Positions 21,607 to 33,151 are shown, counted from the stretch's first letter. The stretch: DNA of 64,000 bases from Phoma sp. XZ068 (GCA_004835665.1 RBKR01000015.1:1178001-1242000); one strand, 5' to 3'. Program-made: numbers and translations. Notes: generated by a model from the sequence alone, not told the origin.

Positions 21607-23310
21607 CTACTTCTTCCGGCGATATTCGTCCTCCGAGTCGGGGTAGAAGGCGTTGTTCATGCGGTGGGACGCCTGCTGTGGTCGGGGGAAGTTGTGTCCA
21701 ACCTGCGGCCCACGGGCATTAGGCAACGCTTGTTCCATGTTGCGAACGTCCCAAGGGTCGGCAGTCGTGGTAGGTTGCGCAAATGGAGACGCAGGACCGA
21801 TACCATGCGATAGAGACGGACGGCGCTCGCGAGCTGGTGGTAGGTCGGCCCGAGTGTTCGAGTTGTAGTACGACACGGGTGGTTGGCGGCGCTCCTGTCG
21901 TGGTTGAGGAGCACCAGTACCAGTGCCACGTTTGCTGTTGGACCTGCCCAGGTCTGGTCGTGTTTGACCAGTGAGACTGTTGCGACGAGATACCGAGGCT
22001 TGGGGGATGGTGGGCCTCTCACCGCGAGGGTCGTAGTACCCTGGGTCTTTTTGTCGTTGTTGGAGTGTGGGCGGTTGGAACGAAGGTTGTTGTTGCATCT
22101 GTTCCTCACGCTCAAGAGCGTCAGCTTTGATGCGCTCTTTCTGCATCTGATGAGCTTCTGCTGCGATGAGTATTTGTTGTTCTGCAGCTTCAGCCTGGGT
22201 CAAGCGAACGGAGTCTCTGCGGGAGGGTATCGATGGCCTGGATGTGCTCGACGATGGCTTTGGTCGCTTTGCGGCAGCTTCCTTTGCCGCTCGAGCCTCC
22301 TGCTCCTTTTTCTCCTGTTCTCGCTGACGTGCGCGCTCATCGGCTCGTCGCTGCTCATGTGCGCCAAAGGTCTTCTCGGCCCGTTGGTCAGCTCGATGCT
22401 GAGCTCGAGTGGGTTCAAAATGGACGCGTCTGTTCTCCTCTTGTACTAGATTAGCAGCAACCTGGGCGTCAAGTGCCTCTTGTTGTCTACGCTTTTCATC
22501 ACGACGCCGTTGCCTATCTTCATCACGACCGGTGATCTCAGGTGCGTAAGAAGAGCTAGTGCGCTGATCTCGGTCGGTGCGGTCACGAGTCTTGTCGTAG
22601 ACGCCTCGAGGGGTTACAACAGTTGTTTGATAAGGATTGGAGGGACTGCCAGACAGACCGCGTGTAGTTTCAATGGGTGATGGTACGTGACGCGGGGCAT
22701 GATGGATAACAGGACGAGTTGCACTTGAACTGGCTGTTGTTCCCGTTGCTAGGCTGGGCGTGTCGTAGTCATCGGAAGTATGGTAGGCAGGAGCATGACG
22801 CCCACGCCCTGTGAGAGAGTCGTCTGACGATAGGTCTCGGTAGTGTCCTGACCGAGAGTGGGCTCCGCCATAGCTTGAGTTGAGTGAAGGAGCAGGGCCC
22901 TCAGGGTATCCTGTGCGCACCTTGTGAGATGCCTCCGAGTCGGGCGAGTCAAAGGTGGAGGTAGATCCCATCGACGAACGATGATTCTTCTTTGTGGAGA
23001 TGGAGATTATTGGTTCCTTGCCTTTCTTGGCTCCAAATTCGATGACAATCTCAGGCTTGAGTGACACAGGCCCCTCTCTGGTCGACGGCCGGCTCGCAGT
23101 TGATGGCCGGCGCGTCCGAGTATTGTACGTTGGAGTGAGTGGGCTACTTGGCATTGGAGATGAAGTCGGGTCGTGGTATTCCATGGTGCGAACCTTCGCA
23201 TCAGAGCATATCTTCCCACTGCGGCGTCCCTTGTCACAGGTGATGGTGTCTTGGAACCTGGAACGATTACCGTCTGCCCTGATGTAGACCCTCTCGTCGA
23301 TCCGGCACAT
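21607..23310 (-). CDS. Ser/Arg/Gln-rich conserved fungal protein
   Basis: Single-exon frame of 567 residues starting MCRIDERVYIRADGNRSRFQ. The first 40 residues with spaced cysteines (MCR..., TCD, ICSD) followed by SSP-rich sequence are, from memory, a recurring arrangement in filamentous ascomycete proteins of unknown function. Residues about 215-330 are a highly charged coiled-coil-like region (RDEKRRQQEALDAQVAANLV, then long E/K/R/A runs). The remainder is Ser/Pro/Arg/Gln-rich and probably disordered, ending EDEYRRKK. No enzyme motif, signal peptide or membrane span is seen. A scaffold or RNA/cytoskeleton-associated role is possible but unsupported. Confidence 0.85.
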   Translation of the reverse strand: MCRIDERVYIRADGNRSRFQDTITCDKGRRSGKICSDAKVRTMEYHDPTSSPMPSSPLTPTYNTRTRRPSTASRPSTREGPVSLKPEIVIEFGAKKGKEPIISISTKKNHRSSMGSTSTFDSPDSEASHKVRTGYPEGPAPSLNSSYGGAHSRSGHYRDLSSDDSLTGRGRHAPAYHTSDDYDTPSLATGTTASSSATRPVIHHAPRHVPSPIETTRGLSGSPSNPYQTTVVTPRGVYDKTRDRTDRDQRTSSSYAPEITGRDEDRQRRRDEKRRQQEALDAQVAANLVQEENRRVHFEPTRAQHRADQRAEKTFGAHEQRRADERARQREQEKKEQEARAAKEAAAKRPKPSSSTSRPSIPSRRDSVRLTQAEAAEQQILIAAEAHQMQKERIKADALEREEQMQQQPSFQPPTLQQRQKDPGYYDPRGERPTIPQASVSRRNSLTGQTRPDLGRSNSKRGTGTGAPQPRQERRQPPVSYYNSNTRADLPPARERRPSLSHGIGPASPFAQPTTTADPWDVRNMEQALPNARGPQVGHNFPRPQQASHRMNNAFYPDSEDEYRRKK

Positions 23311-26300
23311 CGTGAAGGGTAGCTGGTGTGATGAAATTCACTGATGTCTGTGAATGTGTGCTTGTCTTCGCTGACGTTTGATCTGCCAGTCAAACCAGAG
23401 CGTAGGTATCCTTCGAGTCGTACACCTGATTCGTGTGATGTAGTTGAGTTGCTTTGTAGATGTGTCCAATAACAAAGTGCTGTGGACTGAGGGTGTGGCA
23501 GGTACAAGAAAGAAGTATCGACGATACTAAGTGTTGTGTCCGATCTTGGACGAGTTGGGTGATGTTTAGGGTACCAGGCAGTGAAGCTTTGGCCTTTGTA
23601 CTTGCAGAACCAAACAACAAATCAACTGAGACAACTTGTAAGTATGTCGGTTTGATTGCAAGTTTAGAGGGGCAAGGTACCAAAAGTAGAATGACTAAGA
23701 GAGGCGTGGTGTTATGCAAAAAGGTGAGTGCTGTGGAAGGCTGCAGCGAGTTGTGCAGGAGTCAGAGCCAATGGAGCAGACCTTCAGGGCCGAATAAGGT
23801 GGATGTGTGGCAAAGGGCCTGACTGTAGCCTGAAGTGCATACTAAGTGGAGGAAGGAGAGAAAATCGTGAGGGACCTGAGCGACCATATTTGCGTAAAGA
23901 AAGATTGGAGTTGCAGGCCTCAGTGGCGGGCTTTGCGGGTTCAAGAGGAGAGGGCCGAGCGTTTTGGGGTCCAGCGGTGAATGGCTTCTGCACAGCCCGT
24001 ACGAAGGAAACAAGCCACAACGGGCGCCCTGCTGGCGGCCGCAAACTTGCCTGATAATGAAGGACTCGGATGGCGTCTTTCTGGGAGATTCGAGCGAAAG
24101 AAGAATTCTCTTACTGTCCCGTGCGCCCGTTGTGCGGTTGGTTGCATTGTCTCAGCTTCGATGGGCAGCAATGGAGCAGCCGGTAGTTGGAGCACGCCTT
24201 CCCAAATCTACCATTGACCGTCGGCGCCCAAGTCAGCGTGAACCGCTTGCTCGTCCGCGGCGACATGCTCGAGCGCATCCGAACGTCTGTTTGCCTGTGC
24301 TGTTGACGATGCGAACTGATTTGCAAGTCCAGTGCTCAGCTGTACCGCAGCGGGTTAATGCGTGGAGGCTATGCAGTCATCCTCCTTTCAACGCACGCGA
24401 CCGTCCTGTCAGGGACACAGGACTGGCGATTTGTCCATCAGCGCCCAATGCCCGACCCATTTTGCTTTACTCAGGCACAAATTACGATGATGAGAGTGGA
24501 TGATGGATGAATGCAACGCTTGGCCAATTCATCTACTGGTGGGGCATGCAAGCGCTAGCGCTGTCTATCGGGGGATTTCCTCGCGTCGTGTTCGCATGCC
24601 TCAGTTAGACTCCGCAATTCCAGTTGCAAACCTCAAAAATGCAAGTTTACTCACGAGCGCCCTCATCATCAGCCTTTCATCGAATTTGCGCCAGGCGTTC
24701 ATCGATCCGGCTTGTGGCAGGCAGCAAGGAGGGTGTGCGTGAGATGCCATTGCCTCGTTGCCTTGAGCCAACCTATCTGGGAAAGGAGTGACTCGGCTTG
24801 ACGATTCACAATTGCTCTTGAGACACACCCCCATCCAACGAACAGCTCGTCAGCGATGCCTTGATGCGCATATCCGAGCACTCTTTGCCGCCCACTCGTG
24901 TCCTGACTTGCTGCTGCTTACAAGTGGTATACCGAGTACACGACCGCTCTGGCCCTGACAAATGCCACCATCAGCCTCACAGAAACCGGACACAGTGGTT
25001 GCAGCAGCGGCACTAAGCGATCGTGGCGGGCGGACCTGCCACTCTCCCGTCGAGTGACCCAGTCATCCCAGTTTTCCACTATTTCAAAGCCTTGCTGCGC
25101 AGTCAGCGTTTACGCGTCCGTGTGCTAGTATTTGGGGGCCACAACGCTCTGACCACAAAACGGACTTTCACCGTTTCAAGGCGCCAGCACCAAACTTGCA
25201 TCATCGTAGAAGTGCAAGTATCGTGCATTGACTTGACAGCTAGGGCGGAACGGGAGGGAAGCTGCGCCACAGCGGTAAGCAGCCAGCACACGGACATATC
25301 AGCGACACCTTGTTCCCGGTTCGACGGGCTCTGCAATTGTCGCACATAGAATGTAGAATATGTGGCAGAGGAGAGCTAAAGTTGCCAGCAAGAACATGAG
25401 CATCGCCAATCTCCATCTGTAATGCCTATCAGTTTAGAAGATAGACCTCCATTTTCATCTCTGATGCCGACTGCAAGCACATTGCTGAGTCTCTTGAAAG
25501 CAATCCAGAGCCGTCGCATGTTACAAGATCATCGATTCTTCATCCATGAATAGGCTTTTGAATCCTGCGCACAACCACCCAGCCACATGGGAGGCCTGAG
25601 TGGCTCAGCAAGGACCTTTCGGCGCCTGGATCCACCGCACCCGGTTCTACAACGACGTTGACCGCCAATTTATCACTGCACTTGAACGTGCACCAGCCGT
25701 TGGATAGCCTCTGGCCTGCGAATACCTTTAGTACACGAAGTGGAGAATGACGGGCACCTCATGCGAACTCCCGCAGCGGTCCGCTTAGCCTTGCAAGTTT
25801 GTCTGGACTCCACATCATCTCAAGCATAGCAATGGCCATTCTCATACAAGCGAATTGCACTTTTACAAGTCATCCAACATCGTGTAATCCTTATGGAGCT
25901 TAACGCTCTACCGATAACAAGCACCTACCCCAACCTCTCCAAGCTAGCTCCAATACGAGCACCCTACTCATCAGCTCCAACAAGCACCCCACACCTTGGA
26001 TGTCATTGTTACACATGCGAGAGGTATAACAATTTGCATAAACATGAACTTGGCAGTCCCCGGATCAGCACTGTAACCTATTACAATACCGTGATGTCCG
26101 TCTCCGTCGGAACAAAAAAGTCCAACCTTACCTTTGCAGCCTGACACCAGGCCAATAGTATTGCAAAACAGTATCGATTGCGATCCTTGTCCAGCTGAAG
26201 ACCAGGGTTTGAGGGATCCTTTTCAGGCTGCAACTCGGTACCTGCATATCTGCATACAGATATTTACCGCGCCGCAAGTGCTTATCGCGGCACAGTTCGG

Positions 26301-28491
26301 ACGTCCCGGCGTCAGGTGCTGCGGTCGGTCGGAACACCGATCGCACAGCTAGCCTTGCCCTATGAGACGTGTTGTATTCGCGTTTGCCGGTCGGCTATGT
26401 GCAGTCTCGACTCTACGCTCCTTCGACTCTGAGCAGAGGTGAGACGGGTCTCCCGATTGACCCCTGTCGAGCTGGTCTGCTCACACAGCCTCAGCCACTG
26501 AATGTAAGGCTGAGGCACAGTTCCTGCATTCTTGCTGAACGGTGTGCACTTGGAAAGATTGCACCTGGCAAAAGTGCAACTTAACAAAGTGCAACTTGGA
26601 AAGTATCCCGCGGCCAATGTCTACGGAAGGCTCGACAACTGTCCACAATCACCACTATCCTATGCGCCCTAAGTTTTCACCAACGAGTACGCAATTCCCT
26701 TCCACATCCAAATGTAGGCCGAACACGAAACTCTAAATGGCCCATCCTCCGTGTGCTGGTGGCGTTTGATGTAGTGAAGGTTTACGAAAGCTACCTTACC
26801 TTGATCTTTGTAACGATATTCATCTCACTATCTACTAGCTGGTGGATCATCCGGATTGTGCGACTTAAGACCTTCTCTGATCTGATGTTGATGCCCCGAC
26901 GCCATGTGGCTTTCGCCTACCTGAGCGCTTCCTGCACTAAGTACAGCACGAGCAGCTTGATATTATGTAGGTATCAACAGGAGAACTATATACGTTAATA
27001 CATTCTGCTTACTTCCAGCCCACCCATGACCTAGGTAATAATACTCGCCAGGAGCCGTTCCTTCTCCTATCAAATACCAGTTCCCGAAAAATGCTGCAAA
27101 TCACCTGCAACGTTATCGCAGAAGTGTTGCGTTGTTTCTTAAAGTCATGAACACAGATTAGTATTCTTGGGAACTTTGTAACTGATATTTGCTAAGGAGG
27201 CTTTCATCGAACCTGACGATCATCCCATCATCTCTACAACGATCAAGGTATAAATCCACCGCGAGTTTGAAGAAGCGGAACTCAGTAGTAGAGTTTGGCT
27301 TTTATCAGTGCACTCGACAGAGTAGCCAGTACGGCATCTAATAAGATGCACGGTACAATTTTTTGATTTCTCCAGTTTGAGAATTATGCGCTATCCTGCT
27401 AGTTCTCAAGACACTAACGCTAGAACATTTACATTCTATCCTATTTTAGCTGGTATTTAACGTTCCTCTAAGTGCTTCTTGTATGTTATGGACGCAGGCG
27501 TCTAGGACAACGGGACTGCAAACATTGCGAGTCTGAATGGACGGAAATTCTATCGTTCCTTAGCAGACCGATCCCACAACACACCACACCAGCCCTTCCA
27601 AGACCACTCGCCAGACAAGGGTGTAAAAGTAATGTTCGGACCCAAAGACAATACCAAAGACCATACAACAGCGGTATTCGTCAGTGGCCATCCACCTAAC
27701 TACTAACCTGCCGGTACGTTGCTTAAATAGGGCTGGGCGAACAGGAGCCTTGCTTTCCCCTGGACGTTCACTTTAAAGACCTTTAACTTAGCCGTACGTG
27801 GTAAGCCAGGTCGGGAAATAGCATGTCCCATCGAACTAGGCTGCCGCTAATACCATGCAACAGTCACCAAAGAAAGAGGAGATGCTCCACGCTAATGCTG
27901 GTGGAGTCACTAGGGCGGCTATGGACTGCATTCTATTGATGGTAGGACGTCGTATGTTAAAGTTTATTTTAGGTAAAGCCTGTAAGCATTAGGTTTGTTA
28001 GTTCTGAGATATAAGCAGGAGTAGATGAAAATAACCTTGGAAGGAATTTTGACCTAAGCAACGCTCATAACAGTATGGGTGTAGTAAGATCTATGCTTGC
28101 TATGTCTACGTAGCAAAATTCTGAAGTTATTTTCAGAACGTATACGCAATGATCAGATTGAGTTGAAAGAGACACAAGTCGTGGTGGGGCATGGCTTTGC
28201 CTACTCTGTTAATACAAAGGCCTTTACTGGGTACGAAATTTTTCCAGGGTTACGCGTGTAGGTATCGCGAGCGGTCATTACCTAATACCTCTATCAATAG
28301 CGGAAGAATTATGATTGTAAATATAGGATTGGCACCCACAGTATGTAGCCTTGCGGCACAGTTGTGATGTTCCGTATTTAACCCCTCATTGTTCGCCCGC
28401 TTTGTGCCGTTCAACCAAGGCTTAAGTCCCTGTTCTTCAATCATTCAAGTATCTCGAAAGCTTTTCTTATTTTCTTTTTTTTTTGTCCAGA
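23311..28491. other. Gene-poor region, 5.2 kb
   Basis: No gene I can support. Left part (23.3-25.4 kb) has normal base composition and only short conflicting frames; it contains the promoter of the gene at 21607-23310. The right part (about 25.4-28.5 kb) is richer in A+T, with many stops in all frames, resembling relic repeat DNA altered by repeat-induced point mutation. It contains a four-copy 15-bp repeat at 26545-26604 and an ACCTAGGT palindrome at 27029-27036. The last 150 bases are T-rich and lead into the gene at 28492. Confidence 0.45.
26545..26604 (+). repeat. Four tandem 15-bp units with pentapeptide-like coding pattern
   Basis: Four units beginning TGCA: TGCACTTGGAAAGAT, TGCACCTGGCAAAAG, TGCAACTTAACAAAG and TGCAACTTGGAAAGT. 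In the plus-strand frame they read C-T/N-W/L-x-K/S five-residue steps (CTWKD CTWQK CNLTK CNLES), a spacing and pattern like pentapeptide-repeat proteins. The surrounding frame (26542-26736) is short and unrecognised. It may be a remnant of a pentapeptide-repeat gene in degraded DNA, or chance slippage. Confidence 0.6.
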
Positions 28492-30810
28492 ATGAGCTCT
28501 GAAGCTCTTGTCCCTCAGAACAATTTTGCCCAGACAGGAACAGACGATTGGGTTCGATTTGGTGATGGGTTTGCGTCATTCTCGATGAAAGCTTTGGCTC
28601 GTTGTGCTAACTATAGTGTCGACCCACTCACGATCGTACTGGGTCAAATGATCGCTCGGCAATTTCCTCTTGGTGACAAAGGAGAAAAGCGGGTGGCTGA
28701 TGCAGTGAACGCCCTTTCATTTTATGCCAGCTTGGACAAAGTCCTCTCTTTTGGCTTTGGCGTAGAAAGCATCCCACGGCTGTTGAGTAGCAGTACTGAG
28801 GGCCTCACTCTAACAGCGATATCCGCGGCGCTCTCAGAAGTTTACTCTGAAGATGTCGCTGCCGGGGTTCTCAACGAGCTTCTACTTCTCGTGGTCCCGA
28901 TTCGACAGACCACACCATCTTTGCATAGTTGGGTGAAGCTTGTGAAGGCCTGCGCTGGGACGTTAGCACGAACAGGATTTGGGAGACTTGCTGAGGATTG
29001 TATGAAACTCAATCGAACACAGTCCTCCCTATTTCCTTATATGGGCGCGGAAGACTTTGATGATCTCTGGAGAAGCCGATCCGACAGCAAGGACATTGCA
29101 AAAGCTTTGGTTTGCCTCGGACAGGTGTCCAGAGAGAAGAAGATTGAATCTGTGACCATTACTGGAGGTGGAGATATAGGCTTTCTTGCAGCTGTCGCAG
29201 ATTGGCTTTTCGATCTGAATGTCATCGTTCTCGATCATCTTGATAATGTCGTCTTCAAAAGCTCCAATTTCGGGCCCGGATCGGTAGTCCACGCGAGGTT
29301 CATTATGGAAGACCGAACACAAATCGATTTGTCTCAAAGCAAGGCGCTGCAATACCCCAGCAAGGTTGTACATCTCAAAGATGTCTCGGAAGTCCTCTTC
29401 GCTATGGATAATAACAACGACATGGTTGTCAGCGGGCGTCTTGACTGGAATGATTGTTTGACCTCAGCCTTTGGCAATGCCTTTGAGAAACTGCGGCACA
29501 TGGCGTTAACTTTTGGTTGGGCTCTTGGTTGCGCGGCCAGCATTTTCGAGGCTGTGACAAACGCAGAACCAGACGTTGATTTTGAAACTCGAAAAAACTG
29601 GATTTACTACTCTACTGCAGGGAGTGGAAGCGGGTATCTGCAGGAATTGGAGCGGCGGTTTCCTGAGCTGAAAGAGATTGTGGCATCGGCTAAAAGATAT
29701 GTCGAGCTTAAGTATGAAGGAGCTCTTACGGGTTACGAGTCAGCTCTCGCATTGATTGCAGAAAATTGCCAATGTCAACACTGTACACCGGGTGCAGTTA
29801 ATGCGACGACGAAAAGACGCTGCTTAGTAGTCACCGCAGAGACGATATTGAAAGTCGGGCTGATCCTGTCCAACACCGATGTTGCTGCTGGCCTACGACC
29901 CAGAAGAGATGGTCTCCTGCGACTATATGATACACAGGTCGAATTCACTGTTAGCAGATTGAACAATGGTGCCTGTCAGCAACGAGCATGGCAGAGACTG
30001 GGACCAATTCATTGGGTGATTGAGCCTGAAAGGGAAGACGAAGAACTAAAGTTGGTGTATACGGTAGAACATAGACTTAGGTCGATGATGCAAGGCGCCT
30101 TAGGTCTCTTTACCACACTGAGGGAGCAACAAGATACCTGGAAGTTGGATAGTCGAAGCGGAGCAATGTCAAGTCATGGAATCTGCGCTTACAGGAAAAT
30201 CCTCCAAGGCCTTGCAACACATGATCAGGCTGGATGCTCTCTTGGTCGAGTCGTCATCACTCCAGGGAGGATAGAATGGCATGGCATTGCCTACGACCGC
30301 GTATACGACTGGTATCAAAAGACAGATGATGAGTTCAGCCATGATAATGGGCTCATCAACATTGATGAGATGACATTCCACGGACCTGCGAATCAAGTAC
30401 TCACAATGCGGATGGAGGAGTCTCCCGAAACATTAAGGGTTGTATATCGGCTTACAAACTCTTACGGACGCTTCATACATATGGCGCCATGTCAAATGGT
30501 GATTTTCGCGTTATCAGCGCATGGTCTGGTTCCTTGCCAGGGTCGAGGAGGCCATCATCGTTCTTGTAGACCCTTGGACAGGAGTCCCAATCTTGATGTT
30601 TGGACTGTCCATGACAAGAAGGTGTCGTGTTACAAGACATCTAACGACTTCGCCCTTTACGCTATCTGGGCGATTGCGGACCTCTTTACAGGAAATTACT
30701 TTGTCGTGTGGACAGACAAATGTTTGCAAGGCGCTTTACAGAGGGCCATTGCTTCAATTGAGACCTCAAAAATTATTCTTGTTGTAAGTACCTACCTGCA
30801 GTACTTTTGA
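28492..30810 (+). CDS. Large hypothetical protein next to a HET gene
   Basis: Open frame of 772 residues from ATG 28492 (MSSEALVPQNNFAQ), preceded by a T-rich leader. A possible last intron (30784-30833, donor GTAAGT, acceptor CGCTAG, phase 0) would instead end the protein at 30842 with ...ILVIS (766 residues). The N-terminal 180 residues are helical and hydrophobic-rich. A central segment has CQCQHC (near residue 428), followed by a second cysteine and GLRPRRDGLLRLY. No signal peptide or clear membrane span. I believe it belongs to a widespread fungal family of unknown function, but I cannot name a domain. It is convergent with a HET-domain gene across AT-rich DNA, a setting common for variable accessory genes. 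Confidence 0.8.
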   Translation: MSSEALVPQNNFAQTGTDDWVRFGDGFASFSMKALARCANYSVDPLTIVLGQMIARQFPLGDKGEKRVADAVNALSFYASLDKVLSFGFGVESIPRLLSSSTEGLTLTAISAALSEVYSEDVAAGVLNELLLLVVPIRQTTPSLHSWVKLVKACAGTLARTGFGRLAEDCMKLNRTQSSLFPYMGAEDFDDLWRSRSDSKDIAKALVCLGQVSREKKIESVTITGGGDIGFLAAVADWLFDLNVIVLDHLDNVVFKSSNFGPGSVVHARFIMEDRTQIDLSQSKALQYPSKVVHLKDVSEVLFAMDNNNDMVVSGRLDWNDCLTSAFGNAFEKLRHMALTFGWALGCAASIFEAVTNAEPDVDFETRKNWIYYSTAGSGSGYLQELERRFPELKEIVASAKRYVELKYEGALTGYESALALIAENCQCQHCTPGAVNATTKRRCLVVTAETILKVGLILSNTDVAAGLRPRRDGLLRLYDTQVEFTVSRLNNGACQQRAWQRLGPIHWVIEPEREDEELKLVYTVEHRLRSMMQGALGLFTTLREQQDTWKLDSRSGAMSSHGICAYRKILQGLATHDQAGCSLGRVVITPGRIEWHGIAYDRVYDWYQKTDDEFSHDNGLINIDEMTFHGPANQVLTMRMEESPETLRVVYRLTNSYGRFIHMAPCQMVIFALSAHGLVPCQGRGGHHRSCRPLDRSPNLDVWTVHDKKVSCYKTSNDFALYAIWAIADLFTGNYFVVWTDKCLQGALQRAIASIETSKIILVVSTYLQYF

Positions 30811-30842
30811 CGCTTATATTAATGTTTCGCTAGATCTCTTAA

Positions 30843-31393
30843 TAATTAAACAGTAATACTCTCTATACATAATTCAAGGTCCAGATAGCAACTACTTTAA
30901 GTGTCCCGACAGTACTAGGTATAAAACATCAACAAAGATATTAAAGTAGATATTTGTATATTTTTTTCCACTCTTAGGTTACATAGTTCTATGGTAGTAT
31001 TTCTAGTAATCTATATTTTTCTTACTTATCTCATAAAGTACATACAGTAAAAAGATATTATCTATTAAAAGTAAATACTTATAATACTCTTAAACTTAGT
31101 ATTTCTTAGCTTTATAACTACTTAATTACTGAAGATAGCGCAAAATAACAACTAACGAGGGCTTTTTCCAACAGCACACAACCGGTTGGTAATGAATCAC
31201 CGGGGTTTCGTGAAGTCGAGAAATTGATGTCGTGGATGAGGCTGGCTCGGGTACACTCATTGAGCATAGAAACGTCCCGGCGTGTTGTTGAGTAGAGCCA
31301 TTTCAAGGTGAACTCATGTTCATGAACGATGGAGGTTGGGCTTCCTCGTTTCGTCCACTTTTCTGACGTAGGATATCCTACCCACAGCTGTCT
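30843..31393. other. AT-rich convergent spacer
   Basis: About 0.55 kb between the ends of two convergent genes. From 30840 to 31130 the sequence is very A+T-rich with TA-rich steps and stops in every frame, unlike the flanking genes. This is the composition expected of a repeat heavily mutated by RIP (C to T) or of a degenerated element. No gene is visible. Confidence 0.55.
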
Positions 31394-33151
31394 TTAAATT
31401 ACCTCAACTACATCGCTATTGCTTTCCACTTCTTCGCTGTCGCTTTCCACCCCCTCACTGTTGCTCTCAAACTCTTCATCACCACTTTCTTCACTCTCAC
31501 CATTGCTTTCGCTTACTAGACTTTCGTTCTGGAACCCTGGTGTAGCTCCCAACCGTCTATAGAGCTTATCGTCTGGGTCACCCGGTAGTACCTCGTCAAA
31601 CAGCTTCTCAAAACGGTCTCTTTCCAACGCCATCTTCTTCATTGCTTGTATAAACGCGCCTGATGCGTCTACATTCTTGGCGACTAGAAGCTCTTCAAGA
31701 TTCTGGTCGATTCCAGTTCCGCAAACTCGAGCTCGTTCTACAACAAGAGTTGCCAATTTCCAAGTGTGGAGCACGAGGGTGTTCAGACCGAGGGAAGGCA
31801 CCGGGATCTCGAGGTCGTCCAGAACAAGGCCAACGTTATGATAGATAACCAGGTTCTGCGCTGAGAAAGGGTTTTCATCATCATCGATGTTGTGAGATTG
31901 GTCAATAAGACCAGTTTGTCGAACCGGCTCGAACTTCAGCGTCCTCGACCATATCTTAATGATGTTATTCAGATCAAACCATCGTCGACGCGAGTCGCCT
32001 TCTCCACATGATATCTGCTTCTCTAGGATTGCCTTGAGCAGTTGTCTAGGCTCAATCTCGTAATTGGGATATACCCGTAGGGATGGCACTAGGAAGCCCA
32101 TGACTCCGTAGACACGATCGAGCGGCTCTGTACAACATGTTTTCACGGTTGCGATGAGGGCAGTGAACCAACACACTATCTCTCCTGCTTCGCCTTCTCG
32201 TGACAGTCGTAAGAACGCGAACGAGTGAAGGCGATTCCATAACGAAACCACACCGGCCCCCAGAGCCACGTACGCTTCCTCTCCTAGAAGGCCGAGCAAC
32301 GTGCGATCTGGGTTCTCCAGCTTGTGCTTAATCTTATCCGTCATAACGGCAAAGTCGTTCCATTCCCAGATCTCATCCGAGACGACCACACAGACGCGAC
32401 GTGAGAGACAAAATTCTTGGATAATCCAGAGCCTCTCCCAGTACGGTGAAAGCACGATTCTACCCAGAACGACTGGGGAAATCATGGAAATCAGTCGCAT
32501 GGCGTGTTTGGAAGGAAGAAACGTGTCCGTCTCATAATCCCACATTTTCATGGGCGTAGATTTAATCAGTTCCAACTCTTTCGCATGAGCGAATGGTAGC
32601 TCATAGATTGAAGCGAATCCCGTAGAGCGAAGGACCGACCATTCGCTGGACCAAAATCCCTCTTCAAGCCCTTTGTACAGCTCGTTTGAACGGAAGAGAT
32701 GAAACACGGATGGCTGTCCTGGCCACACAATGGTCGTACTGGCGGCAGTGTACAAGTCTGCCATTTGGCTGACTTGGTGGCAACGTTCATCGTGATCAGT
32801 CTGGTTGATGCAGATCTGATCTATCCATATCCATTCAGCGGCCCACTCTTTCCTCGAAGCTCGAGCCATGAGGAAGTAATCATAAAGGTTCTGGCGGACG
32901 CTGAAACAGCCTGATCTCACCCCGTCCAGAATCACGACCTCGTATGTAGGATGTTCTTCACCCCAGGCATATGATAGGGCATTGAAATGGAGATCTTTGT
33001 CAATATACGCATGGCGAATGTCGAGGACAATCTGGCCATCGCGATTCGGCTCATGGGCCTTTCTGACCCGAAGAAGGCGAATCTGGTGAGACCTTCGGTT
33101 CAAGGGACGATGCTTGTATTCCTCCATGGTAGCGAGGGTTCTTGCCGCCAT
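31394..33151 (-). CDS. Heterokaryon incompatibility (HET) domain protein
   Basis: Single-exon frame of 585 residues. The HET domain lies at about residues 50-190, with the signature elements FNALSYAWGE (HET box 1), IWIDQICINQTDHDERCHQV (box 2) and MADLYTAASTTIVWPG (box 3) in order. HET-domain proteins control vegetative incompatibility and cell death on fusion of unlike hyphae. The C-terminal half is helical and unrecognised. The last 45 residues are an acidic tandem repeat with units like EVESNS and EGVESDSE, a low-complexity tail that could vary in length between strains. An alternative start is the second ATG (MEEYKHRP), eight codons downstream. Confidence 0.95.
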   Translation of the reverse strand: MAARTLATMEEYKHRPLNRRSHQIRLLRVRKAHEPNRDGQIVLDIRHAYIDKDLHFNALSYAWGEEHPTYEVVILDGVRSGCFSVRQNLYDYFLMARASRKEWAAEWIWIDQICINQTDHDERCHQVSQMADLYTAASTTIVWPGQPSVFHLFRSNELYKGLEEGFWSSEWSVLRSTGFASIYELPFAHAKELELIKSTPMKMWDYETDTFLPSKHAMRLISMISPVVLGRIVLSPYWERLWIIQEFCLSRRVCVVVSDEIWEWNDFAVMTDKIKHKLENPDRTLLGLLGEEAYVALGAGVVSLWNRLHSFAFLRLSREGEAGEIVCWFTALIATVKTCCTEPLDRVYGVMGFLVPSLRVYPNYEIEPRQLLKAILEKQISCGEGDSRRRWFDLNNIIKIWSRTLKFEPVRQTGLIDQSHNIDDDENPFSAQNLVIYHNVGLVLDDLEIPVPSLGLNTLVLHTWKLATLVVERARVCGTGIDQNLEELLVAKNVDASGAFIQAMKKMALERDRFEKLFDEVLPGDPDDKLYRRLGATPGFQNESLVSESNGESEESGDEEFESNSEGVESDSEEVESNSDVVEVI

